Assembly (NCBI GenBank): GCA_036653755.1
Contig: JAVVTJ010000032.1
Location: forward strand, 1 to 13,841
Direction: 5' to 3'
From: RGIG5057 sp036653755
GTDB taxonomy: Bacteria > Bacillota > Clostridia > TANB77 > CAG-465
Length of the DNA stretch: 13,841 nt
Positions within the stretch are counted from its first letter, which is position 1; every line of letters begins with the position of its first letter. A program made the position numbers and the translations under genes. Shown piece by piece: positions 1 through 6,437 of this stretch. Under the pieces are notes generated by a model, which did not search any database, had not been told where the DNA came from, and worked only from the letters and a program-made list of their open reading frames with translations.

Positions 1-1
1 C

Positions 2-1033
2 AAATGTACAGCAAATGAAATAAAGTGGCTAACAGATGTAGGAGTAAAAGAAAAAAGTACAACTCCAATAGTAGCAATACCAACACCAGTAGGAGGAAGT
101 GTATTTAAAGATAAAGATAACAAAGAAGTACCAGTGCCAGAAGGATTTAGTGTAGATGTAGCAAATAATGTAGTAAATGATGGACTAGTAATAAAAGATA
201 ATAATAATGAAAATGAATTTGTATGGATACCATCAAAAGAAATATCAGGTGGATTTGTAAGAAGAAATTTACGAAATGAAACATTTAATTCAAGTAATTT
301 TAACGAAGATTATCCATTAGACAGTGGAGAATATAAAGAAATAAAAGATAGTGAAACAAAATATGGTGGATTTTATGTAGCAAGATATGAAGCAGGACTT
401 CCAGTAGGAGGAGTAACAAAAAAAACAGATGGAACTCAAAAACCAGTAAGTAAAAAAGGATCAACTGTATGGACTAATATACGATTTGCTGAAAATATGG
501 CGGATAAAATAGGAACAACAGATGGAGCCTTAAAAGTAGCAAAATCAATGTATAACACAAATACAGTAAAATCAGTTTTGTTATATCCAGCACATGTAGA
601 TACAATAATGAAATGGTTTTTAGATGCACCAACACTTACAAATGGAGTAGGGCTTACATTAGACAATAAAACAGCATATAGTTCAAGTCATACAGATGCT
701 GTAGGAACTGCTTCAAATGAAATATTACAAAATAGTAGTAGATGGGGAAATTATCATACTTCATCAACATATAAAGCAGTAGTAGTTACAACATGTACAG
801 GAGTAGTAAAGCCAGCAGGAAGTAGTGATGTATATAGAGTAAAAAATATATATGATTTAGCAGGAAATGTATTTGAATGGAGTATGGAGGCAGGTTCTGT
901 TAACGGTAGAGTTCTGCGTGGGGGTTACTACGGTGATGCTGGTGCTGTGGATCCGGCTACTTACCGTGTCGACAACTATCCTAGTTTTAACAGCATGGGA
1001 TGTGGCTTTCGTTTAGGAATTTACATAAAATAA
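2..1033 (+). CDS. FGE-sulfatase/C-type-lectin-fold protein, 5'-partial, probable DGR target
   Basis: The reading frame is open from the left edge, so the start lies outside the window; 343 codons remain. The visible part begins with a low-complexity linker, then a segment reading DGLVIKDN..NEFVWIP, a GGFYVARYEAG motif, the core motif YDLAGNVFEW (about bases 850-883), and ends GCGFRLGIYIK. These are hallmarks of the formylglycine-generating-enzyme/SUMF1 fold used as a ligand-binding scaffold rather than as an enzyme. In gut Firmicutes such proteins are often surface or pilin-like display proteins. The last ~40 codons differ sharply in composition from the rest: no codon between 911 and 997 ends in A, whereas A-ending codons dominate upstream. 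This is how a DGR variable region at the C terminus looks. The ligand and surface anchoring cannot be judged because the N terminus is missing. Fold assignment is fairly secure; the DGR role is an inference. Confidence 0.8.
   Translation, partial: KCTANEIKWLTDVGVKEKSTTPIVAIPTPVGGSVFKDKDNKEVPVPEGFSVDVANNVVNDGLVIKDNNNENEFVWIPSKEISGGFVRRNLRNETFNSSNFNEDYPLDSGEYKEIKDSETKYGGFYVARYEAGLPVGGVTKKTDGTQKPVSKKGSTVWTNIRFAENMADKIGTTDGALKVAKSMYNTNTVKSVLLYPAHVDTIMKWFLDAPTLTNGVGLTLDNKTAYSSSHTDAVGTASNEILQNSSRWGNYHTSSTYKAVVVTTCTGVVKPAGSSDVYRVKNIYDLAGNVFEWSMEAGSVNGRVLRGGYYGDAGAVDPATYRVDNYPSFNSMGCGFRLGIYIK
893..1015 (+). repeat. Putative DGR variable region (VR) at the 3' end of the FGE-like gene
   Basis: Bases 893-1012 are about 51% G+C (61 of 120 counted) in an otherwise strongly AT-rich gene. 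Codons 926-994 are almost all NNT or NNC (tac, tac, ggt, gat, gct, ggt, gct and so on), the pattern produced when AAY codons of a template repeat are adenine-mutagenised. Encoded landmarks match DGR lectin-fold targets: RVLRGG before the variable stretch, a Pro-Ala-x-Tyr-Arg island inside it, and GFR after it. The template repeat is not in the window, so the exact ends and mutable positions are inferred. Confidence 0.65.
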
Positions 1034-1043
1034 TTATTTATGT
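1023..1043 (+). other. AT-rich inverted repeat over the stop codon, just 3' of the putative VR
   Basis: Arms ACATAAA (1023-1029) and TTTATGT (1037-1043) flank a 7-base loop that includes the TAA stop. Some DGRs have a hairpin or cruciform shortly downstream of the VR that aids target recognition. This one sits in the right place but is short and AT-only, so it could be chance. Confidence 0.35.
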
Positions 1044-1070
1044 GAATAAAATGAACTAAGAGTTTCGCAG

Positions 1071-1099
1071 TTGAGTTGAGAAGCTCGATGGTGTATAAT
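1071..1099 (+). promoter_or_regulatory. Candidate sigma-A promoter with no gene behind it
   Basis: TTGAGT (1071-1076) and a perfect TATAAT (1094-1099) are separated by exactly 17 bases and point rightwards, about 30 bases before the left end of the insertion sequence. No gene follows on the plus strand before the hairpin/T-tract at 1186-1220, so any transcript would be about 115 bases. It may be a promoter orphaned by the IS insertion, or chance in AT-rich DNA. Confidence 0.35.
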
Positions 1100-1129
1100 A
1101 TAGTGTGTACATTTTTAAATAGGATAAAA

Positions 1130-1155
1130 CCGGATTTTTGTCAATAGTTGGGGTG
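1130..1155 (+). repeat. Left terminal inverted repeat of the IS (proposed)
   Basis: Begins CCGGATTTTT and ends TTGGGGTG. It is 17/26 identical to the reverse complement of 2609-2634, the matches clustering at the two ends. Confidence 0.5.
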
Positions 1156-1185
1156 GTAAATTCTAAAAATTGTTAGAGAATCAAG

Positions 1186-1220
1186 AAAGAAATGAAATTT
1201 TATATTTCATTTCTTTTTTT
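1186..1220 (+). terminator. Hairpin with T-tract, terminator-like
   Basis: A 13-bp stem (AAAGAAATGAAAT at 1186-1198 with its exact complement at 1204-1216), a 5-base loop, and a run of T to 1220. It lies inside the IS, 3' of the transposase on the minus strand. On the plus strand it would stop transcripts coming from the FGE-like gene or the orphan promoter. The stem is AT-rich, so strength is uncertain. Confidence 0.55.
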
Positions 1221-1309
1221 GATATTAAATGGATAAAAGTTGATATTTTGGGCATGAATAATAATTACCAAATGCAATATTTGATAAATTGATATTTAAA
1301 TTAATATAA

Positions 1310-2473
1310 TTAAGCACAAGCAATTAAAATTCTATTTCTAAAATTATCAAAATTTCTAAAACCGTATGATATTCTTTTTAAAACTTTTATCTTATTATTC
1401 ATACCTTCAGTAATACCGTTTGAAAGTTCATATTTAAAAGAGTTAGAGATATATTTATGCCAAGTTCTGAATGTATTTATAGTTGATTTAAAATACTTAT
1501 ACATATCAGATGACTCCGTTTCATATAACCAATTTCTAAATAGAATCTCTTTTTCAGAGCTACCTATAGCATCATTAACAAACAAAAATTTTTCTTTAAT
1601 ATCATATATTTTTTTTAAGTCTGGGCATATCCTAAAAGCTTCAATTAAACGCTCTTTTAAATAATTAGTAAGCTCGCATTCTCTCATCATAAGTATCTTT
1701 TGAATACCTTTGAAATATTTTCTATACTCTTTAGATAGATTCCTTTGAAAGTCTATTCTAGCAGAATCAAGAACATTAAGAACAAGTCTAGTATAATGAA
1801 ATGTATCAGCAACAATTGTAGCATTAAAAAATTTGTCTTGTATAATGAGTTTAAAAGGAGAATAAAGATCCATAGTGACAAATACAACTTCTTTTCTGTT
1901 ACTTATCCTAGAAAAATATTGTTCAAGGTCATCATAAGTTCTGAACTTGACAATATCTACAACTTTTTTTGTTTGTAGATCAATAATTTGTAATTGATAT
2001 TTATATTTACCAGCGTTGCCCTTAAACTCATCAATACCGATCATTTCGGGTAAACGATGTATTTCTTTTTTATTATTTAAAAAGATAGAATAAGCAATAT
2101 ATCTATTAACAGTTGGAATACTTACAGAATTGTCAATACTAATAGTTTTAAGAGACTATTGCATTTTAGAATCACTAATAATTTTATCAAACAAGTTGTT
2201 AGACTTTCTAAAGAATTTTTGAATAAAAGAATAGTCTTCATAAAATCTTTTAGAGCAATGAGGACATTCATATCTGCGCTTTTTCAAATCAAGAAAAATG
2301 ATAGTATTGTTAAAAGAGCCATGTTGAATAATTTGATTTCTATAATCATGAATTTTAGAAGTTTCATGATGACAAGAAGGACAAATATGTGTTTTAGAAG
2401 TAGTTTCAATATGGAAGGTAAAAGAATTTTCACTTTCTAATATGTTTTTTACATTAACTCCTTGAATTTTCAA
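1310..2473 (-). pseudogene. ISL3-type transposase interrupted by an in-frame amber codon
   Basis: The reading frame runs from ATG at 2473 to the stop at 1310 (388 codons including the stop) but is cut by TAG at 2156-2158 after residue 105. The frame continues immediately afterwards with SLKTISIDNSVSIPTVNRYI, so this is one nonsense mutation, probably from a Gln codon, not a frameshift. The first part carries a two-pair zinc-finger with Cys31, Cys34, Cys70 and Cys73. The second part carries the DDE nuclease core: Asp in IGIDEFKG, Asp in VADTFHYTR and Glu in NGITEGMNNKIKVLKR, all typical of ISL3 transposases. No good ribosome binding site precedes ATG 2473. An unaided protein would be split between DNA-binding and catalytic halves, so the element is probably dead. 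Confidence 0.85.
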
Positions 2474-2587
2474 TAATTTTCTTATATACTTATTTTGTAA
2501 TTAAATCAATCCTTTCTATTGTTGTTAACATTATTTTAGAACAAAATGGATTTAATTGCAATAATTTTGAAAAAAATAATGTTGGGA

Positions 2588-2611
2588 GTGAACAATTAAT
2601 CATTTGTTCAC
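2588..2611. repeat. Subterminal inverted repeat in the IS right end
   Basis: Arms GTGAACA (2588-2594) and TGTTCAC (2605-2611) surround a 10-base loop, directly inside and overlapping the right terminal repeat. It may be a transposase-binding or transcription-blocking structure of the IS. Confidence 0.45.
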
Positions 2612-2634
2612 CCCAATATTTATTATACAGCCGG
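2609..2634 (-). repeat. Right terminal inverted repeat of the IS (proposed)
   Basis: Read on the minus strand it starts CCGGCTGTAT and ends TTGGGGTG, the partner of the repeat at 1130-1155. The flanking bases show no matching 8-bp duplication. Confidence 0.5.
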
Positions 2635-2723
2635 TATATATATGATTTAAAAAGTATATATACTCGTTTTTATTTTTTAAAATTTATTATTTAATATCTT
2701 TTATTATTTTTTATTGATATCTA

Positions 2724-2752
2724 TTCACAAATTAATATAGTTATGATATAAT
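2724..2752 (+). promoter_or_regulatory. Sigma-A promoter of the YjdF-like gene
   Basis: TTCACA (2724-2729), 17-base spacer, TATAAT (2747-2752). The gene starts at 2780 after an AAGAAGGA ribosome binding site, so the leader is short. The promoter is outside the proposed IS end at 2634. Confidence 0.65.
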
Positions 2753-2779
2753 GTATATAAATTGGAAAGAAGGATTATT

Positions 2780-3478
2780 ATGGATAAAATATTTAATAGA
2801 AAAAATATTTCAGCTTTTGTTTTTATAACTTTACTATTATCAGTAGCTTTCATAATTATTAAAATTATTTTTGCTCCTAGTAGCGTTAATTTATTAGATG
2901 AAACAGTTAGAATAAAAAGTGATTATACTTTAATGTTAATACAATGTATATTAGGTTTAGTTGCTATGTTTTTACCTGCTTTATTATCAAAAAATTTAAA
3001 AATTGAAATACCAAATAATATGATAATACTTTATGTTGTATTTTTATATGCTGCTATATTTTTAGGTGAAGTTAGAAATTTTTATTATGATATACCACAT
3101 TGGGATACTATTTTACATGGTTTTAGTGGTGCAATGATTGGAGCTTTAGGCTTTTCTGTTATATCACTTCTTAATAAATCAAAATCTGTAAAGTTAAGTC
3201 CTTTGTTTGTTGCTTTATTTTCTTTTTGTTTTGCTATAACATTAGGTGTAGCTTGGGAAATATATGAATATTCTTTTGATATTATATTAGGACTTAATAT
3301 GCAAAAGTTTGCTACATATGATGGCACTATTCTTATAGGTCAGGCAGCTTTAGGTGATACTATGAAAGATCTAATAGTTGATTGTTTAGGGGCAGGTGTT
3401 ATGTCTGTTATAGGTTATATATCACTTAAATACAAAAAACATTGGATAGAAAATTTATTAATAAAGAAAGTTAAATAA
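2780..3478 (+). CDS. YjdF/DUF2238-like integral membrane protein
   Basis: A 232-residue membrane protein. I chose ATG 2780 over the in-frame TTG at 2762 because AAGAAGGA lies at the right distance before 2780. Predicted membrane spans are near residues 11-31, 50-69, 80-96, 111-131, 141-163 and 201-216. Polar residues conserved in the YjdF/DUF2238 family sit at span ends: HWDTILHGFSG (about 107-117), AWEIYEY (158-164) and DTMKDLIVDCLGA (193-205). The His/Asp/Glu cluster suggests metal or small-molecule binding, but no reaction is established for the family as far as I know. It has its own promoter and stands 51 bases ahead of murD, so some read-through into murD is possible. Family call is by motif pattern. 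Confidence 0.65.
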   Translation: MDKIFNRKNISAFVFITLLLSVAFIIIKIIFAPSSVNLLDETVRIKSDYTLMLIQCILGLVAMFLPALLSKNLKIEIPNNMIILYVVFLYAAIFLGEVRNFYYDIPHWDTILHGFSGAMIGALGFSVISLLNKSKSVKLSPLFVALFSFCFAITLGVAWEIYEYSFDIILGLNMQKFATYDGTILIGQAALGDTMKDLIVDCLGAGVMSVIGYISLKYKKHWIENLLIKKVK

Positions 3479-3529
3479 TATTTAAAATATTTAGTATAAT
3501 GTTATATATATTAAATAGAAGGAGAAGAT

Positions 3530-4930
3530 ATGAATTATAATTTAAATGAATTTAAAGAAAAAATTAAAGGTAAAAAAGTAGCTGTTTTAGGTATTGGTAT
3601 TAGTAATATACCGGCTATTGAATATTTATCTTCACTTGGCGCTGTTATTACTGCTTGTGATAAAAAAGAAAAATTAGGTAGTGAATGTGAAAGTTTAAAT
3701 AAATTAAATATTTCATTTAATTTAGGTGAAACATATTTAGAGAATTTAACTTCTTTTGATTATATATTAAGGTCACCTGGAATTAAACCTTTTACAAAAG
3801 AATTAGAAGAAGCACAAAAATTTGGAGCTGTTATAACTTCTGAAATAGAGTTATTAATTCATTTGTGTCCTTGCAAAGTTATTGGTATTACTGGTAGTGA
3901 TGGTAAAACAACAACAACAACATTAGTTCATAAATTTTTAAAAGAAGCAGGTTTTAATGTTTATTTAGGTGGAAATATAGGTAAACCTATTTTTTCTAAA
4001 TTAGATGAAATGACAGAAAATGATATTGTTGTGTTAGAACTTAGTAGTTTTCAACTTATGACAATGAAAGAAAAAATAGATATTTGTGTAATAACAAATA
4101 TTTCTCCAAATCATTTAGATTATCATAGAAGTTTTGAAGAGTATATACTTGCAAAAGCTAATATTTTTATATATAACAATAATGGAATTATTGTTTTAAA
4201 TAATGATAATGAATATACTAAAAAATATTTAGATATAATTGAAGAAAAAAATATACAAAGTGAAATAAGAAAGTTTAGTGTTGTTGATAAAATAAATAAA
4301 GGTGTTTATTTAGATAAAGGATATATAGTTTCTAATGTAAATGGTAATATAGAAAATATAGCTAAAATTTCAGATGTGAAACTTGTAGGAATACATAATT
4401 TAGCAAATATTTGTGCTGCTGCTTCTGCTGTTATTGATTTAACAAATGTTAAACCTATTTTAAACGTAATTACTACGTTCAATGGTGTTGAACATAGGAT
4501 GGAACTATTTAGAACTTTAAAAGATGTAAATTGGTACAATGATTCTATTGGAACTTCTCCTGCAAGAACAATAGCAGGACTTAATTCATTTAAAAATAAA
4601 GTTATATTAATAGCAGGTGGATATGATAAAAATATACCTTATGATGTTATTGGAAAGTATATAATTGATAAAGTAAAAGTATTGATATTAATTGGTAAAA
4701 CTTCATCTAAAATAGAAAAAGCTGTTTTAGATGAAAAGGAAAAAATGAAAATTAATAAAATTTGTGATATAGTAAAGTTATCAAGTTTAGAAGAGTGCGT
4801 TGAATATGCATATAAAATAAGTCAAAAAGGTGATAATGTAATACTTTCACCAGCTAGTGCATCTTTTGATATGTATAAGAATTTTGAAGAAAGAGGAGAT
4901 CATTTTAAAAGATTGGTTAATGAGTTATAA
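3530..4930 (+). CDS. murD: UDP-N-acetylmuramoylalanine--D-glutamate ligase
   Basis: MurD adds D-glutamate to UDP-MurNAc-L-Ala with ATP in the cytoplasm, the second amino-acid step of the peptidoglycan stem. At 466 residues it is normal for the family. The N-terminal Rossmann-type domain begins VAVLGIGISN (18-27). The ATP P-loop GITGSDGKTTTT is at 119-130. The Mur-ligase core includes NHLDYH (194-199) with the probable carbamylated lysine in ILAKAN (about 209), FNGVEHRME (317-325) and NDSIGTSPART (337-347), followed by IAGGYDKNIP (361-370) in the C-terminal domain. The start is supported by GAAGGAGAAG about 8 bases upstream. A TATAAT at 3495-3500 could give it its own promoter, but no good -35 is visible. 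It is not next to other mur genes here, so it is separated from a typical dcw cluster. Confidence 0.95.
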   Translation: MNYNLNEFKEKIKGKKVAVLGIGISNIPAIEYLSSLGAVITACDKKEKLGSECESLNKLNISFNLGETYLENLTSFDYILRSPGIKPFTKELEEAQKFGAVITSEIELLIHLCPCKVIGITGSDGKTTTTTLVHKFLKEAGFNVYLGGNIGKPIFSKLDEMTENDIVVLELSSFQLMTMKEKIDICVITNISPNHLDYHRSFEEYILAKANIFIYNNNGIIVLNNDNEYTKKYLDIIEEKNIQSEIRKFSVVDKINKGVYLDKGYIVSNVNGNIENIAKISDVKLVGIHNLANICAAASAVIDLTNVKPILNVITTFNGVEHRMELFRTLKDVNWYNDSIGTSPARTIAGLNSFKNKVILIAGGYDKNIPYDVIGKYIIDKVKVLILIGKTSSKIEKAVLDEKEKMKINKICDIVKLSSLEECVEYAYKISQKGDNVILSPASASFDMYKNFEERGDHFKRLVNEL

Positions 4931-4965
4931 TATTTAATCATTAAAATGAAAGTTATGTGAAAATC

Positions 4966-4994
4966 TTGTAATAATTAAATGTCTATGATATAAT
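4966..4994 (+). promoter_or_regulatory. Sigma-A promoter of pgsA
   Basis: TTGTAA (4966-4971), 17-base spacer, TATAAT (4989-4994), about 30 bases before the pgsA start. The -10 is perfect and the -35 matches four of six positions. Confidence 0.55.
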
Positions 4995-5025
4995 TATTTT
5001 TATATAGAAAGAAGTGGTTATAATA

Positions 5026-5637
5026 ATGAAAAAAATGAATTTACCAAATAAGTTAACAATGCTTAGAATAATTTTAGTTCCTTTATTTATAATAGTTATG
5101 TGTATAAATATTAAAGGTTTTGAATGGATTAGATATATTGCACTTGGAATATATGTAATAGCATCTTTTACAGATTTTTTAGACGGAAAAATATCTAGAA
5201 AAAATGGTTTAGTTACTAATTTCGGAAAGATAATGGATCCATTAGCAGATAAGTTATTAGTTGCAGCAGGATTTATTATGCTTACAGGAACTGGCACTAT
5301 ACCTGCATATATTACTGCTATTATTATATTAAGAGATTTTTGGGTAAGTAGTATTCGTATGTTTGGAGCTGATAATAACGCAGTAATTGCTGCAGTTTTA
5401 AGTGGAAAAATAAAAACATTTTTCCAAATGACTGGTATATCACTTGCAATTATTGATTCAACATTTGTAAATGGAGGCTTTGGTTCATTTATATTTAACA
5501 ATTTTAATATGACTACATTAGGACTTATTATAAATGTATTTATGACTATTTGTATAACTGGTGCAGTTATTGCTACAATTTGGTCTGTAATAGATTATAC
5601 TATTAAATTTAAAAAGTATATTGATGTAGAAAATTAA
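5026..5637 (+). CDS. pgsA: CDP-diacylglycerol--glycerol-3-phosphate 3-phosphatidyltransferase
   Basis: This membrane enzyme makes phosphatidylglycerol phosphate from CDP-diacylglycerol and glycerol 3-phosphate, the committed step to the main anionic lipid. The CDP-alcohol phosphotransferase signature is complete: Asp53-Gly54-x2-Ser57-Arg58-x8-Gly67-x3-Asp71-x3-Asp75, with Ser in place of the usual Ala. The N-terminal NLPNKLTMLRI is typical of PgsA. Hydrophobic spans surround the motif and continue to the C terminus. At 203 residues it is slightly longer than the usual ~180-190. ATG 5026 is preferred to the in-frame GTG at 5014 because GAAAGAAGTGG at about 5008-5015 acts as the ribosome binding site. 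It ends just before a strong terminator, so it appears to be a single-gene unit. Confidence 0.92.
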   Translation: MKKMNLPNKLTMLRIILVPLFIIVMCINIKGFEWIRYIALGIYVIASFTDFLDGKISRKNGLVTNFGKIMDPLADKLLVAAGFIMLTGTGTIPAYITAIIILRDFWVSSIRMFGADNNAVIAAVLSGKIKTFFQMTGISLAIIDSTFVNGGFGSFIFNNFNMTTLGLIINVFMTICITGAVIATIWSVIDYTIKFKKYIDVEN

Positions 5638-5640
5638 TAA

Positions 5641-5677
5641 AAAAATCCACACCGTTAATAAAAGGTGTGGATTTTTT
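5641..5677. terminator. Bidirectional rho-independent terminator between pgsA and the minus-strand gene
   Basis: A perfect 13-bp stem: AAAAATCCACACC (5641-5653), 10-base loop, GGTGTGGATTTTT (5664-5676), ending in T's on either strand. It closes pgsA from the left and the convergent 122-residue gene (stop at 5706) from the right. Confidence 0.92.
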
Positions 5678-5705
5678 ATTGCTATGCATTTAATTTTTAA
5701 AAAAA

Positions 5706-6074
5706 TCAGTGTTGGGATTGTGTCCTAAGTGAATTATTTACATTTCTTTTTTCAATACTAGATTTTTTTATTTCAATTGTACTTTCTTTTTTTAGAAGTA
5801 TAATTAGTAGTTCTTTTCCAGTTAAATTTACTGTTGCAGATAAGATTTCAAGTTGCCATTCTCCTTGTCGCTCATTTGCAAGATGTTTTATATTACTGTA
5901 TTTATCTTGCGGGATTTTTTTGACATACAAAATAGTGTTAGGAAGTTTTGTACTTGAACGAGATTGTACAAGCACAAGCTTGTTAGCAACACCTTGAGAA
6001 ATATATTTGGGTACAGAAAGTTTAATGTTTACAGCTGAATTAACAAGCTGCTCTAAATAGGTAATGTAAGTCAT
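5706..6074 (-). CDS. Unrecognised 122-residue protein
   Basis: I do not recognise this protein. The gene is real by its signals: AAGGAGGG sits about 8 bases before the ATG at 6074, a perfect promoter lies upstream and a terminator downstream. The protein has no signal peptide or membrane span. It begins with a short helix-like stretch (TYITYLEQLVNSA), followed by alternating hydrophobic segments that look like beta strands (KLVLVQ, TILYVKKI, WQLEILSA, ELLIILLKK). It ends in a basic, Ser/Asn-rich tail of about 30 residues that is probably disordered. Net charge looks positive, so nucleic-acid binding is possible but unproven. It stands between pgsA and a decayed RhuM gene, in what looks like accessory DNA. 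It could be a phage or mobile-element remnant gene kept active, or a lineage-specific regulator. Confidence 0.75.
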   Translation of the reverse strand: MTYITYLEQLVNSAVNIKLSVPKYISQGVANKLVLVQSRSSTKLPNTILYVKKIPQDKYSNIKHLANERQGEWQLEILSATVNLTGKELLIILLKKESTIEIKKSSIEKRNVNNSLRTQSQH

Positions 6075-6107
6075 TTTAATGACCCTCCTTAATAATATTT
6101 TGAAGGT

Positions 6108-6136
6108 ATTATACTATAATTAAAGTATTATGTCAA
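6108..6136 (-). promoter_or_regulatory. Perfect consensus sigma-A promoter, minus strand
   Basis: Read on the minus strand: TTGACA (6131-6136), exactly 17 bases, TATAAT (6108-6113). Both hexamers match consensus at all six positions. It drives the 122-residue gene with a leader of only about 25-30 bases. Such a promoter implies high basal transcription unless repressed; no clear operator palindrome overlaps it. Confidence 0.85.
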
Positions 6137-6247
6137 TAATAACGCTAAAAAAGCTTATAAAACGACAAAATATATTAAAACTTATGTTATAAATAAAATT
6201 TAAAATCAATCGAAATATAAAAAACATAAATATGAGCAAAGTTTTAG

Positions 6248-6276
6248 TTGTAAAAACATACATTTTAGTATATAAT
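6248..6276 (+). promoter_or_regulatory. Candidate sigma-A promoter reading towards the RhuM remnant and trx
   Basis: TTGTAA (6248-6253), 17-base spacer, TATAAT (6271-6276). It is divergent from the promoter at 6108-6136. With no better promoter visible between here and 6837, it may now serve the trx-tex operon through the dead gene. Confidence 0.5.
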
Positions 6277-6302
6277 ATAATTAAGCATTTATTAGAAAAC
6301 AA

Positions 6303-6437
6303 ATGTTAGATAAATATATAATTAATATAAATGAAAAAGACGGTATTTTTGTATACTGCTGGGCGCACCCATTTTTTAATTGTTTGAAAATTGAAGAAGA
6401 AAATAATTCATTAAAAATTAATAGATTAATTATTTAA
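6303..6437 (+). CDS. Possible 44-residue small ORF
   Basis: ATG 6303 to TAA 6435-6437, starting about 20 bases after the likely transcription start of the 6248-6276 promoter. The product contains a Cys/Trp/His cluster (VYCWAHPFFNCLK). There is no convincing ribosome binding site, and its end overlaps the start of the RhuM remnant in another frame. It is more likely leftover sequence than a functional gene. Confidence 0.2.
   Translation: MLDKYIININEKDGIFVYCWAHPFFNCLKIEEENNSLKINRLII

Larger units (their letters stand above)
1130..2634 (-). mobile_element. ISL3-family-like insertion sequence, degenerate
   Basis: An approximately 1.5 kb element encodes a single minus-strand transposase of ISL3 type. 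Imperfect terminal inverted repeats can be aligned without gaps: left 1130-1155 and right 2609-2634 (read as reverse complement) share CCGG at the outer end and TTGGGGTG at the inner end, with 17 of 26 positions identical. The size and one-gene layout suit ISL3 elements. I see no 8-bp target duplication outside these ends, which with the amber codon in the transposase suggests an old, immobile copy. The precise ends are uncertain by a few bases. Confidence 0.6.

Noticed and set aside
436..666. Minus-strand ORF inside the FGE-like gene
   Set aside because: It lies wholly antisense to a gene with clear protein motifs, and has no ribosome binding site or recognisable product.
1745..1978. Plus-strand ORF antisense to the transposase
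   Set aside because: Shadow of the transposase reading frame; lysine/asparagine-rich with no domain.
2159..2440. Plus-strand ORF opposite the transposase zinc-finger part
   Set aside because: Antisense shadow; the minus strand carries the CxxC pairs and family words.
2634..2663. GTATATATA...TATATATAC inverted repeat as a terminator
   Set aside because: Purely AT/TA alternation next to T-rich DNA; it would form only a weak stem and such patterns are common in this composition.
4983..5501. 172-codon minus-strand ORF over pgsA
   Set aside because: Long but antisense to a gene with a complete CDP-alcohol phosphotransferase motif; it owes its length to AT-rich codon bias.
6120..6302. 60-codon minus-strand hydrophobic ORF
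   Set aside because: Phe/Ile-rich translation of very AT-rich spacer, no ribosome binding site, and it overlaps both divergent promoters.
6357..6376. TGGGCGCACCCA plus T-run as a terminator
   Set aside because: Only a 4-bp stem; too short to call, and it lies inside decayed sequence.
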